From contig NZ_AP017422.1 in the NCBI RefSeq assembly GCF_002355595.1, positions 5,956,823 to 6,020,822 of the forward strand: 64,000 nucleotides of DNA, given 5' to 3'. Origin of the DNA: Filimonas lacunae (lineage in GTDB: Bacteria; Bacteroidota; Bacteroidia; Chitinophagales; Chitinophagaceae). The translations under genes were made by a program, and so were the position numbers. Position 1 is the first letter of the stretch. The number at the start of each line of letters is the position of its first letter. Shown in pieces: positions 35,347-44,854 of this stretch. The notes beneath the pieces were generated by a model. That model made no database searches and was not told where the DNA came from. It saw nothing but the letters and a program-made list of their open reading frames with translations.

Positions 35347-35466
35347 TTTATATAGATATCAACAAGCTTTTTTCCTTCACAAATGTTTATTTATAGCCCT
35401 TCCAAACCAACAACGTTTACCACTCGTAACTAAACGTAACAAAGAATACTTTATAAAAAACCATTT

Positions 35467-36021
35467 ATGAAAAAAATTACATTTTTAATGTTGGCGGCTA
35501 TGTTATCTATTGTAACCATCAACACAACGATTGCGCAGGAAAAAACAGTGATGGTAGGTGGTGCAGCTATGTACCCTTCTAAAAACATTATCCAAAACGC
35601 AGTTAATTCAAAAGATCATACCACATTAGTGGCAGCTGTGAAGGCAGCAGGCTTAGTAGAAACGCTGGAAGGAGCCGGCCCCTTTACCGTGTTTGCGCCC
35701 ACTAACAAGGCTTTTGATATGCTACCTAAAGGCACAGTAGAAACCTTGTTAAAGCCGGAAAACAAAACGATGTTACAAGGCGTATTAACTTACCATGTAG
35801 TAGCAGGCAACTGGGACAGCAATGCCATAGCAGCAAAAATTAAAGAAGGAAATGGCAAAGCTGAGTTTACCACTGTGCAAGGCGGTAAATTATGGGCCTG
35901 GATGAAAGGGGACAAATTGATGCTGAAAGATGCAAAAGGCGGTATGGCAACGGTTACCATTAAAGATGTTCATCAAAGCAATGGCGTGATACATGTAATT
36001 GATCATGTATTGATGCACTAA
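35467..36021 (+). CDS. Secreted fasciclin-domain protein
   Basis: 184 residues with a signal peptide (MKKITFLMLAAMLSIVTINTTIAQ) and one fasciclin (FAS1) domain. The family motifs FTVFAPTNKAFDMLP and NGVIHVIDHVLM at the C-terminus are clear. Such proteins act in adhesion or cell-surface contacts. Single gene with its own terminator. Confidence 0.92.
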   Translation: MKKITFLMLAAMLSIVTINTTIAQEKTVMVGGAAMYPSKNIIQNAVNSKDHTTLVAAVKAAGLVETLEGAGPFTVFAPTNKAFDMLPKGTVETLLKPENKTMLQGVLTYHVVAGNWDSNAIAAKIKEGNGKAEFTTVQGGKLWAWMKGDKLMLKDAKGGMATVTIKDVHQSNGVIHVIDHVLMH

Positions 36022-36063
36022 TCTCAACCGGCATTTATATTTACCCGGTAGTTTCCGGTACGA

Positions 36064-36097
36064 AGGCGTTACAGTAGCCAACTGTAACGCCTTTTTG
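36064..36097 (+). terminator. Terminator after the fasciclin gene
   Basis: AGGCGTTACAGT (36064-36075) and ACTGTAACGCCT (36081-36092) form a perfect 12-bp stem, 5-base loop, T run. Confidence 0.9.
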
Positions 36098-36180
36098 TTG
36101 CCTGGATGTAAAAAGCCTGTCATAAAAGGCCTTTACCCTTTCAAAACCATAAGAATTCCCCTTCAACCCGGCCAATTACG

Positions 36181-36188
36181 TACTTTTG
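36181..36188 (+). promoter_or_regulatory. Putative -7 box of metG
   Basis: TACTTTTG, 22 bases before the ATG; transcription would begin near 36195. No clear -33 TTG. Confidence 0.5.
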
Positions 36189-36210
36189 CAGTCCGACAGA
36201 ATATTCGAAG

Positions 36211-38355
36211 ATGAATCAACCAAAGAGATACCTGATAACAGCGGCTTTACCGTATGCGAACGGCTTAAAACATATCGGACACCTGGCAGGCGCTTATTTG
36301 CCCGCCGATATTTACGTGCGCTACCTGCGGGCACAGCAAAGAGATGTAGTTTTTATTTGCGGCAGTGACGAACACGGCACCGCTATTCCTATACAGGCCA
36401 TGAAAGAAGGCACTACCGCCCAGGCCATTATCGACAAATACCATCCCATCATCAAACAAAACTTTGACGACCTGGGCATTAGTTTCGATATTTATCACCG
36501 CACCAGCGCCCCTATTCACCACGAAACTGCACAGGAGTTTTTTAAGGTGTTGCACCAAAACGGCGATCTGGAAACCAAAGAAACCGAACAATACTACGAC
36601 GAGCAGGCCAAAACCTTTCTCGCCGACAGATATATTAAAGGCACCTGCCCTAATTGTGCTAATCCCAATGCGTATGGCGATCAGTGCGAAAAGTGCGGAA
36701 CCTCGTTAAGTCCGGATGAGCTTATTAACCCCATCAGCACCCTTAGCGGTAACGCTCCGGTTAAAAAGGCTACTACCCATTGGTACCTGCCTTTAAACCG
36801 TCACGAAGATTTTTTACGCGAGTGGATCATTAAAGAACATGGTAACGACTGGCGCGCCAGCGTAGTTGGCCAGTGTAAAAGCTGGATTGACGGCGGCCTG
36901 CAGCCACGTGCTGTAACGCGCGACCTCGACTGGGGTATTAAGGTACCGGTAGAAGGCGCTGATGGAAAAGTTTTATATGTATGGTTTGATGCTCCCATTG
37001 GCTATATCAGCGCTACCAAACAATGGGCGCTGGACAACGGCAAAAACTGGGAACCATACTGGAATGATAAAGAAACCAAACTGGTTCACTTTATCGGGAA
37101 AGACAACATTGTATTCCATTGCATCATCTTCCCCGTAATGCTGAAATTGCACGGCAATATCCTACCCGACAATGTGCCCGCCAACGAGTTCATGAACCTG
37201 GAAGGCGACAAAATGAGCACCAGCCGCGGGTGGAGCATTGAAATGGATGATTATATCAATGACTGGGTGAAAAAAGAAAACGGCGGCGGCCAGATGGCAG
37301 ATGCCCTCCGTTATTATTTAACCACTATTGCTCCGGAAACTAAGGACAGTGAATTTACCTGGAAAGGTTTTAAAACAGCTTATACCAGCGAGTTATCTGA
37401 CATATTCGGCAACTTCGTAAACCGCGCTTTCGTGCTCATGCACAAATTGTGCGGTGGCAAAGTTCCTCCTTTCCATAACGACCTTGTTGACGATAAGGAC
37501 AAGGAACTGATGGAAGACATTAAGGCCACCAAAGAGAAAGTGGAAACCTTAATTGAACAATATAAATTCAGGGATGCGCAGAATGAAGTGATTGACCTGG
37601 CACGTAAAGGCAACAAATACCTACAGGAAAAAGCGCCATGGGCTAAAGTAAAAGAACTGGCCGAAAACCCTGAAGCGCAAAAACTGATCGACAACAGTTT
37701 GCACCTGTCATTACAGTTAACAGCAAACCTCGCGGTGTTTATCAATCCTTTCCTGCCATTTACAGCACAAAAAATGCTGCATATGATGAAGGTGGTAGAT
37801 AAAATGCTGCAATGGGAAAACGCCGGCAGCCTGAAACTGTTAAGTGTAGGTTACACTTTACGTGCGCCGGAAATTCTGTTCAGAAAAATAGAAGACAGCG
37901 AAATAGCAGCACAAACAGATAAATTAAAAGTAGTGTTAGAAAAGCAACAAGCCGCTACTGCAGCAACTTCTGCTACAGCTCCTGCCCAGCCAGCAGAAAA
38001 AGCCGCCAAACCGGAAGCTGCTCCTAAAGCAGAGATCCAGTACGACGACTTTGCTAAGCTGGAACTGAAAACCGGCACTATTGTATCAGCCGAGAAGGTA
38101 GAAAAAGCGGATAAGCTATTGAAACTATCGGTAGATCTGGGCACTGGAACCCGAACTATCGTGTCTGGTATTGCTATGCACTACCAGCCTGATCAAATTA
38201 TTGGCAAACAAGTAGTGGTAGTAGCCAACCTGGCTCCCCGCAAAATGCGTGGTATTGAAAGCCAGGGTATGATATTAATGGCAGAAGACGCCAATGGCAA
38301 ACTGCACTTTGTTAATCCGGAAGAGAAGATCAACCCCGGAGCAGGTGTAAGCTAA
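36211..38355 (+). CDS. metG: Methionyl-tRNA synthetase with C-terminal tRNA-binding domain
   Basis: Charges tRNA(Met). 714 residues: HIGH signature at 21-24, a zinc-binding insert (CPNCANPNAYGDQCEKCG) near 145-165, and the KMSKS equivalent KMSTS at 334-338. An anticodon-binding helical domain follows. After an Ala/Pro-rich linker (about 570-600) comes an EMAP-II/Arc1p-like tRNA-binding domain (605-714) with IVSGIAMHYQPDQIIGKQVV. Single gene; a strong terminator follows. Confidence 0.97.
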   Translation: MNQPKRYLITAALPYANGLKHIGHLAGAYLPADIYVRYLRAQQRDVVFICGSDEHGTAIPIQAMKEGTTAQAIIDKYHPIIKQNFDDLGISFDIYHRTSAPIHHETAQEFFKVLHQNGDLETKETEQYYDEQAKTFLADRYIKGTCPNCANPNAYGDQCEKCGTSLSPDELINPISTLSGNAPVKKATTHWYLPLNRHEDFLREWIIKEHGNDWRASVVGQCKSWIDGGLQPRAVTRDLDWGIKVPVEGADGKVLYVWFDAPIGYISATKQWALDNGKNWEPYWNDKETKLVHFIGKDNIVFHCIIFPVMLKLHGNILPDNVPANEFMNLEGDKMSTSRGWSIEMDDYINDWVKKENGGGQMADALRYYLTTIAPETKDSEFTWKGFKTAYTSELSDIFGNFVNRAFVLMHKLCGGKVPPFHNDLVDDKDKELMEDIKATKEKVETLIEQYKFRDAQNEVIDLARKGNKYLQEKAPWAKVKELAENPEAQKLIDNSLHLSLQLTANLAVFINPFLPFTAQKMLHMMKVVDKMLQWENAGSLKLLSVGYTLRAPEILFRKIEDSEIAAQTDKLKVVLEKQQAATAATSATAPAQPAEKAAKPEAAPKAEIQYDDFAKLELKTGTIVSAEKVEKADKLLKLSVDLGTGTRTIVSGIAMHYQPDQIIGKQVVVVANLAPRKMRGIESQGMILMAEDANGKLHFVNPEEKINPGAGVS

Positions 38356-38382
38356 GGATCATTATAACAAACTCGTAATAGC

Positions 38383-38418
38383 AAAGCCATCTTCTTTTAC
38401 AGAAGATGGCTTTTTGTT
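38383..38418. terminator. Strong terminator after metG, shared with the Rhs operon
   Basis: AAAGCCATCTTCT (38383-38395) and AGAAGATGGCTTT (38401-38413), 13 perfect pairs, loop of 5, T run on the plus side and an A run on the other. It lies between convergent transcripts. Confidence 0.9.
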
Positions 38419-38433
38419 TTATAACAAGTATCA

Positions 38434-39513
38434 TTAAAGCACCTCTTCTACCAATTCATCTGCATCTTCATTTTCAGGAGCAAGCACATTTCGCTGTACC
38501 AGCGGAAACTTCAATTCTACTTCTCCAAAATCCGGTTTTACACCTGTTCCACTACCTATATACTCTCCTCCATCTGCACTGCTGCCCCATTCATTATTGA
38601 AATAATATACCACGCCTTCTTCTGCCACTGCTACCAGGTAATTGCCATGTACACGGGAGTATATCCACTGGTATTCATCTGAATAAATACGCTGGAAAGT
38701 ATTATTACCATAATTGATCTTAAACAGATCTCCCCCGCTGTAAGGAAAGATCATTTCCTGGTTATCCAGTAACTGAAAATCTATATTAAATGAATAGCCT
38801 ATTTCATTGCCAAAAGTATCGTTCGGATAATCTTCGGCCAACACAAACTCTTTTTCATAGTCAAGACCGGGATAAGAGTGTATCTGCACATTTAAAGGAG
38901 GAAAACCACCGGCAATGAAAAGTTGCTTTTTGTTTTTGCTGAATGCCACCTTACTCACAGAGAAATAACATTCCAGCATTACATCCAGACTATGAATACG
39001 ATTATCCTTGTCAATAACATTGAATAATAAAAATCCGGAATCTTCACTATCTGAGGCCACTACTATTAACGTTTGCGCATCGGCATCCCACACCAGCTGT
39101 TTTACAAAATTGCCACTTACCAGCTCTGTTTCCTTACGCCTGGCCTCTATATCCCACACCTCAATCATATCCGTGTATACATTGGCGCAATACAAACGAT
39201 TGTATATAAATGTAACTACCGAGTACGCATTTTTTTCTCCAACAGGTTCACCTATTAATCCTAACACCTTCTCACTGGCAACATCATACATTACTGGCAA
39301 GTTTCCTACGCCCGCAATAATATACAGCCCTTCCTGCCAGGTAATATCCAGTATTACCTCCAGCTCTTTTATTATATGTTGCTTCCAGCTTCTGCCGGCA
39401 ATATCTACTTCAAAAAAAGTATTTGCAGAAAGCAGCAACAGTTTGTGCTGTTGCTGCTGATGAATCACTTTATAAACCGGACTATTTAATTCTATACCAA
39501 AAGCTTTTTCCAT
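38434..39513 (-). CDS. Propeller-like protein, candidate Rhs immunity protein
   Basis: 359 residues, no signal peptide or membrane segment, clearly acidic (ends APENEDADELVEEVL). I do not recognise a named family. Repeated short blocks (LLLLSANTFFEVDIAG, YIIAGVGNLPVMYDV, RLYCANVYTDMIEVWDIEARRKE, LIVVASDSEDSGFLLFNV) spaced about 40 residues apart look like the blades of a beta-propeller. It starts six bases after the Rhs stop, exactly where a toxin's immunity gene normally sits, so I infer it neutralises the deaminase-like C-terminus of that protein. Most known Rhs immunity proteins are shorter, so a different role in the same operon is possible. Confidence 0.6.
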   Translation of the reverse strand: MEKAFGIELNSPVYKVIHQQQQHKLLLLSANTFFEVDIAGRSWKQHIIKELEVILDITWQEGLYIIAGVGNLPVMYDVASEKVLGLIGEPVGEKNAYSVVTFIYNRLYCANVYTDMIEVWDIEARRKETELVSGNFVKQLVWDADAQTLIVVASDSEDSGFLLFNVIDKDNRIHSLDVMLECYFSVSKVAFSKNKKQLFIAGGFPPLNVQIHSYPGLDYEKEFVLAEDYPNDTFGNEIGYSFNIDFQLLDNQEMIFPYSGGDLFKINYGNNTFQRIYSDEYQWIYSRVHGNYLVAVAEEGVVYYFNNEWGSSADGGEYIGSGTGVKPDFGEVELKFPLVQRNVLAPENEDADELVEEVL

Positions 39514-39519
39514 ATATCT

Positions 39520-42500
39520 CTATTTAGGACAACCTGTATGCTCTTTTACACTTTTTTTCTTCTCTGAAACACCTTTTCTTCTCGCTTTCTTATTCGCAAC
39601 CGAACCATCTGATACCGGGTAAGGATTACTGTACATAACCACCTGGTTTTGCGGCAGTGCTCTTTCCAGTTTACCCATACAGTTTTGCATACCTATACCG
39701 GAACAAGGTTCCAGCTCTGTATACAAATGCTTCACATCATTCATCGCATTACGGGCATCCAACTCATCCAACAGATATTTTTCGGAGTGGTAAATACCGT
39801 CTGACGATTTCACAATCACATCCCCGTTATTCAATTCTGCCGCTGCCACGTTTCTACCCGAAGTGATCCCTGGGTTATTATTCCTGTAATCGATAATAGC
39901 ATCTGACAGCGGGTGATTATCATAAGGTACCTGTTGTAAGATAATTAAACCGGAAGGATCTACTTCCACATTTACATCATGCACATACAGGTATAGCTGT
40001 AATTTTCTTCCTCCAAACCTGATAGGATCCTGGCTGATATAAGTGCCTGTTTCGGGGTTATAATACCTGAAACGGTTATAGGCCAGGCCAGTTTCGCCAT
40101 CAATATACTGCCCCTGATAAAGATAGGGTATAAAGTTTTTCTCCCCTTTTTCGTGCAGCAGGTTGCCGTAACAATCCAATTCACGCTCCCACACTTTGTT
40201 ACCTTCATTATCGTAAGCATGTGTAGGTGTGCCCAGGTAATCGGTAACAATGCTATAGGTTTTACCCTTATCTATTTTAGCGCAGGGCGCAAAAGTTCCC
40301 CCTTCAAACACCCAGGTAATTACCTCTTCGGCAACTTCCTCTTCTTCCACTACTTTACCTGCCGCATTGATGACAGCCTTAGGAGGATATTCCCCCTGAT
40401 AGCTCCATTCATGCAAAGGCGTATTTCCATCCCATACCCAACGCGTAACAATACCTTTATAGTTTTTAGCAATTCTTCTTCCCAACGCATCATAACAAAA
40501 AACTACTTCATTACCAGCAGGCGTTATCACCTTATTTAAACTGCCATTAGCATTCCACACATACCACCAGCCGGTTCCGGAACCTTTGTTCGCCAACTCT
40601 GCTTCCTGCAATAATGCCTGCTTGTCTTCCGCATGCAAATTGGCATTCAGCTTAAACTCTTTAAACAAAAGATTGCCTTCTACATCATAATAGTAATAAT
40701 GCTTCTCATCTTCGGTGAGCTGGCCGCCTTTAGCATATACCCTGTCGTTACGCTGCGGAGTTTTATAAATATTTCCTATTTTATCAGGTACCCGGTAAAT
40801 CGTTTCTAATGTATTGTTTTGCGAATAGGTGGCACTGGCAAGATTGTTAAATGTATCGTAGTTAAATTCTGCCTTCGCATGCGTGATCTCATTTACTATT
40901 TTATTCAGTTTATCGCCCCGCCCCCACTCGTAACGCATACTGCTTTCTTCGATATGATGCACACCAATACGCCTGCGCTCTACCCTTCCCAGCCTGTCAC
41001 GCTCAGTACGCACCTGTATGCCCCCGGTTAGTTCACGCAGTAATTCCAAACCGGTATCATTCCTTTGCCAACTGGCACCCCATAACTCCTGCCCCTGTTG
41101 CTTTACCTGCATCGCAGACAAAAAGCCTTCACTGGTATACCCCAGCTCTATAGCAGCACCAAGATTACTGCTGGTAAATACGCATTGACCATCTTCATTA
41201 TATTGCTTATCTACCTCGTAAACGCCCTGTTTCTCTTTTACAATACGCCCGGCTGTGTCTCTTAACAGGCTAACAACGGAACAATCATTGACTGCTTCTA
41301 CCAAACGTCCGTCCTTGTTATACCTGTAAGCAGCCATGCTGCCATCAAAATGCTCTTCTCCAATTGCATTGCCCACTCCATCGTACTGATAATTGGTCCA
41401 GCGTCCACCAGGGCGTAGTACTTTAGTTACCCTGCCAGCACCATCCCGCACATACCTTCTGTTTATACCATCAAAGCCCCATTCACTTACTACATTACCT
41501 ACGGCATCAAAACCATACTTATATAACTCTCCCCCCTCATTGGCTATACTTTTCAGTTGCTGCTCTGTGTCATAGTTAAACCGGATGAAATGATCGTCCT
41601 GTCTTCTTTCCACAAGCACCTCGCCAAATCCATATGTATAAAATACTTCATGCCCGTTGTTATCACGTGCATGTATCATGTTACCTGCGGCATCGTATTC
41701 CAGGTAATGTTTAACACCATCGGCCTGGTGTACTCCTGTCATATTACCCGCCGCATCATACTTATAAGAGGTATTGTTGCCTGCTGCATCGGTTGCCATT
41801 TCCAGTCGCCCCAGCGAATCAAATGCCCAATGCAAATGCGTACCATTGGGCATTTGTAAACGGGTAACATTATACTGATCGTCGTACCGGAAACAAAAAC
41901 TACGCCCACGATTATCGCTTACACGTTCTAACAGTGGCCCTGCATATTCATAATTCAATACTACCCCATTGGCATAAGACCGGCTGATCACCCGGCCTTT
42001 ATCATCATATTCGTTGGAATAACTGGCGCCTGCGGGAGTAACAAAGTCAACCATATTTAACTGGTCGTCATATTTGTAAACAGTAGCTTCCCCGTTTTCA
42101 TTGATATATTTTATAATCTTGCCCCAGACATTGTACTGATATTTAATGCTCAGCCCTTCCGGATTCACTACCAGTTCTAATTCATCAAACTCATTATATT
42201 CCTGCATGGTAATGCCACCATTGGCATCTACTACTTTATACACCAGGTTACGGACATCGTAATAGTATTGTGTAATATGTCCCAGACTATTCCTGCTCAA
42301 CGTTTTACCATCTTCATACTGAAACCAGTATTCCATTACCCCATTATCGCCCCAGGCATGTACACAACGCGCGTCATCTCCACGTCCTTCATATTCCCAA
42401 TAAAAACGGTGACCGCTAAAGCTAACCATGCCTGTAAGCAGGCGTTCTGCATAGGAATAGGTTTTACAACCTCCTGTTGCATTGGTTATTTCTACCAGGT

Positions 42501-43896
42501 TACCAGCTTCATCATAACGGTACTGTACATGATTGATCCTACCTAATCCTACAGCATCGGAATACACACTTTCTATTCGCCCTAAAGCATCGCTTGCTAC
42601 ATGTAGTATCCTGTTACTGCTATCCTCCATTTTCAACAGCACACCGGATGCGCTATAAAAGAACCGGATGCAAAAGCCAGTTAAGGTTTCTATTGCCGAC
42701 AGCATCTGAAATCCCTCTTTATTCCTGTTTCCTGAAAACCGGTATATCAGCTTATCCCTATCCACTAAAACATACCCGTTATATTCTCTTTGCCATAATA
42801 ACTGCTCTTTCCTGTTATAATAAGCATCGCCAAAAGCCAGTGCAGGCATAGCAGCTTCACGGCCATCGCGCAGGCGAACCGTAAACCATTCATTACCCAT
42901 ATCATAAATACCCATGTTATAGCTGTGGTGCCAGTTATAACCCAATGGTCCTTCACACTCCGCATTGCTGTAATAAGTTCTTGTCCAGGTAAAAGGAATA
43001 GGCCCTGGCAATTCAAAATCAACATTACTACTAAACACTTCGCCTGTAACTACATCTACAGGGTCAGTTAAACATATTTTTTTCTCTTTCGGATGCCCTT
43101 CTCCCAGGTGTGGATTTTTGGTTTCCGGCGCTTTGGCCTTTCCTTTCCCTCTTGCCTTTTTCCACATTTTACCTAACCCCTTCAAAGCCAGTTTAAACAT
43201 GAGCTGAAACAGATCTATTGTTGGCGGGCCACCTGCCATTACAGGCCCGCCACCGGATGTAATGATCAGCAGCATAGAAGTAGGCGCCATCAACGCCATC
43301 TTGGGCTTTGGCGGCTTATTACGGCGCATAATGGAAGGGATACCTACAATATTACAGGATAAGGCAGGATGAAACTGGGTAGAACAAGGACCTCCATCTG
43401 CCAGCACTGTAGAACTGCCCATCCACATTTCGGAAGAGGCCATGGGTGATACCACCGGGGCAATATGCGCAATCATTGCAGGCAAATGCTGAATGCCTGT
43501 TCCTGCATTGGCCACCCACTGGTTATGCACTTTTACGGAGGGCTTCATGGCGTTAACAACAGCAGAAGCTACACTCAACACTGTTACAGGAGGTTCTACC
43601 GGCTCTTCCCCCTCCGCAGGCTCTGGCGGTGCGGGAGGCTCGGGCAATACAGAAGCGATGGCGCTCATCACAGCACTCATAATATCAAACACCATCCCAA
43701 TATGAGGAACCGGTAATAAAGGCGAAGGTGGTAATACAGTACTATGAAAATCAACGCCCAATGCAAGATCAAAATACTTGGCTACGTTTTGTCCAGGAAA
43801 GGCAGGTATGATGCTTGCCATCTTAGCCTGCAAATGATCCAGGGCGTCTTTCTTTTCGCTGAATGCAGCTGCAAATCCTTTATTTTCTATAGGCAT
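39520..43896 (-). CDS. Rhs polymorphic toxin with PAAR-like front and deaminase-like C-terminus
   Basis: 1458 residues, in order: a PAAR-like region to about 220 (SPMASSEMWMGSSTVLADGG, CNIVGIPSI); a basic linker; DUF6531 near 275-350 (DPVDVVTGEVFSSNVDFELPG); many YD repeats (YRYDEAGNLVEI type) forming the Rhs cage; and the Rhs core end with DPIRFGG near 1290 and DPSGLI at about 1317. The last 141 residues (from 39945) differ from the core and carry HSE (1370-1372) and PC-x7-C (1397-1406), the metal and catalytic pattern of the cytidine-deaminase superfamily toxins. Delivery by a type VI or similar secretion system is inferred from the PAAR-like domain; no secretion genes are in the window. 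Confidence 0.92.
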   Translation of the reverse strand: MPIENKGFAAAFSEKKDALDHLQAKMASIIPAFPGQNVAKYFDLALGVDFHSTVLPPSPLLPVPHIGMVFDIMSAVMSAIASVLPEPPAPPEPAEGEEPVEPPVTVLSVASAVVNAMKPSVKVHNQWVANAGTGIQHLPAMIAHIAPVVSPMASSEMWMGSSTVLADGGPCSTQFHPALSCNIVGIPSIMRRNKPPKPKMALMAPTSMLLIITSGGGPVMAGGPPTIDLFQLMFKLALKGLGKMWKKARGKGKAKAPETKNPHLGEGHPKEKKICLTDPVDVVTGEVFSSNVDFELPGPIPFTWTRTYYSNAECEGPLGYNWHHSYNMGIYDMGNEWFTVRLRDGREAAMPALAFGDAYYNRKEQLLWQREYNGYVLVDRDKLIYRFSGNRNKEGFQMLSAIETLTGFCIRFFYSASGVLLKMEDSSNRILHVASDALGRIESVYSDAVGLGRINHVQYRYDEAGNLVEITNATGGCKTYSYAERLLTGMVSFSGHRFYWEYEGRGDDARCVHAWGDNGVMEYWFQYEDGKTLSRNSLGHITQYYYDVRNLVYKVVDANGGITMQEYNEFDELELVVNPEGLSIKYQYNVWGKIIKYINENGEATVYKYDDQLNMVDFVTPAGASYSNEYDDKGRVISRSYANGVVLNYEYAGPLLERVSDNRGRSFCFRYDDQYNVTRLQMPNGTHLHWAFDSLGRLEMATDAAGNNTSYKYDAAGNMTGVHQADGVKHYLEYDAAGNMIHARDNNGHEVFYTYGFGEVLVERRQDDHFIRFNYDTEQQLKSIANEGGELYKYGFDAVGNVVSEWGFDGINRRYVRDGAGRVTKVLRPGGRWTNYQYDGVGNAIGEEHFDGSMAAYRYNKDGRLVEAVNDCSVVSLLRDTAGRIVKEKQGVYEVDKQYNEDGQCVFTSSNLGAAIELGYTSEGFLSAMQVKQQGQELWGASWQRNDTGLELLRELTGGIQVRTERDRLGRVERRRIGVHHIEESSMRYEWGRGDKLNKIVNEITHAKAEFNYDTFNNLASATYSQNNTLETIYRVPDKIGNIYKTPQRNDRVYAKGGQLTEDEKHYYYYDVEGNLLFKEFKLNANLHAEDKQALLQEAELANKGSGTGWWYVWNANGSLNKVITPAGNEVVFCYDALGRRIAKNYKGIVTRWVWDGNTPLHEWSYQGEYPPKAVINAAGKVVEEEEVAEEVITWVFEGGTFAPCAKIDKGKTYSIVTDYLGTPTHAYDNEGNKVWERELDCYGNLLHEKGEKNFIPYLYQGQYIDGETGLAYNRFRYYNPETGTYISQDPIRFGGRKLQLYLYVHDVNVEVDPSGLIILQQVPYDNHPLSDAIIDYRNNNPGITSGRNVAAAELNNGDVIVKSSDGIYHSEKYLLDELDARNAMNDVKHLYTELEPCSGIGMQNCMGKLERALPQNQVVMYSNPYPVSDGSVANKKARRKGVSEKKKSVKEHTGCPK

Positions 43897-44119
43897 AACC
43901 CGCTCAGATTAAATTGGTTGCTAATTATCTGTGGATGCAGGTTTAATGGTTGATCATTTGTTTGTTAGCAGATCAGGTGTGCAGTAGTTGTGCACAAATT
44001 ATGCCATAGGACAGCAGGCAACCTTAAAATTTAAAACTTATATATATGTATTTAAAACAACACTCATAGTTATTGAAAGCCTGACAATTGTATAACCAGG
44101 CACTAATAGCTTTCACATA
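43897..44119. other. Intergenic region upstream of the Rhs operon
   Basis: About 220 AT-rich bases hold the promoter region of the Rhs operon. I see no small gene and no clear -33/-7 pair or hairpin. Confidence 0.4.
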
Positions 44120-44398
44120 TCAGCAAAACGACAATGCGTTTAACAAGCAAAAGAAAAAAATCACCATCCCTGCTATTAAAAACAAAGAAGAATAAATTGC
44201 CATTTTTCTACGTGGAGTATCTGCCACACACCAGCTTACAATAGCACTAACCAACGCTGCCAATGGCCCCAAAAAGCCAGGCCATTGAAGTACGGAAACC
44301 CATATATCGAAGTAAAGAAAAAACCAGGATACGATTGATACACTGCTAAGCACCAGCGATACATTCGCAATTGTAGCAGCAAGGGTTTGCTTGTTCAT
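44120..44398 (-). CDS. Small three-helix membrane protein
   Basis: 92 residues with three hydrophobic segments (about 10-30, 38-58 and 66-90). No family recognised. It lies 23 bases downstream of the VOC-family gene on the same strand and may share its transcript. Confidence 0.65.
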   Translation of the reverse strand: MNKQTLAATIANVSLVLSSVSIVSWFFLYFDIWVSVLQWPGFLGPLAALVSAIVSWCVADTPRRKMAIYSSLFLIAGMVIFFFCLLNALSFC

Positions 44399-44421
44399 TT
44401 GACGGGTTGAATCCAGCTGCT

Positions 44422-44787
44422 TTAATGCGCAGCTGGCTCTTGCCCAAAAGTAGGATTATATATGAAGCCTATTACATTATTCCAGGGATCTTTCACAGTG
44501 GCCACCACAATCTCCCCTCCTACATTAGCCGGCGCTTCATGCACGGTTGCACCCAAACTTAATACACGCTGATAATCTTCGTCCATACTATTCACACCCC
44601 AATAGGCCAACACATTATCGCCTGTAACAGTTTCGTCGGGCTGCAGGCCCAATTCGTAACCACCAATATTAAAGCCTACATAAAAAGGCGCATCAAAATA
44701 AGGTTGCTGCAAAAACACAGCGGCATACCATTCTTTCGCTTTTTGTATATCTCCTACGCGATAAATAACAGTTCTTAATCCTAGCAT
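44422..44787 (-). CDS. VOC-family (glyoxalase-like) protein
   Basis: 121 residues, the size of one vicinal-oxygen-chelate domain: RTVIYRVGDIQKAKEWYAAVF in the first beta-alpha-beta module and VKDPWNNVIGFIYNP at the end. The Glu/His metal ligands are not complete (the His usual near the N-terminus is absent), so binding or resistance roles are as likely as glyoxalase activity. It is 67 bases downstream of an AraC regulator on the same strand, which may control it. Confidence 0.85.
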   Translation of the reverse strand: MLGLRTVIYRVGDIQKAKEWYAAVFLQQPYFDAPFYVGFNIGGYELGLQPDETVTGDNVLAYWGVNSMDEDYQRVLSLGATVHEAPANVGGEIVVATVKDPWNNVIGFIYNPTFGQEPAAH

Positions 44788-44854
44788 AAAACAGTTTTTG
44801 AATCACAAATGTAAAAATGCGCCCCCTGGAAGCGCTTGGAAAAAAACGACAAAA

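Noticed and set aside
36265-36591. Minus-strand open frame opposite metG
   Set aside because: Shadow of a strongly supported gene in another frame, like many other open frames in this window.
39520-43896. Rhs gene as an insertion-derived fragment
   Set aside because: The frame is intact from PAAR-like front to toxin tip with no internal stop or frameshift.
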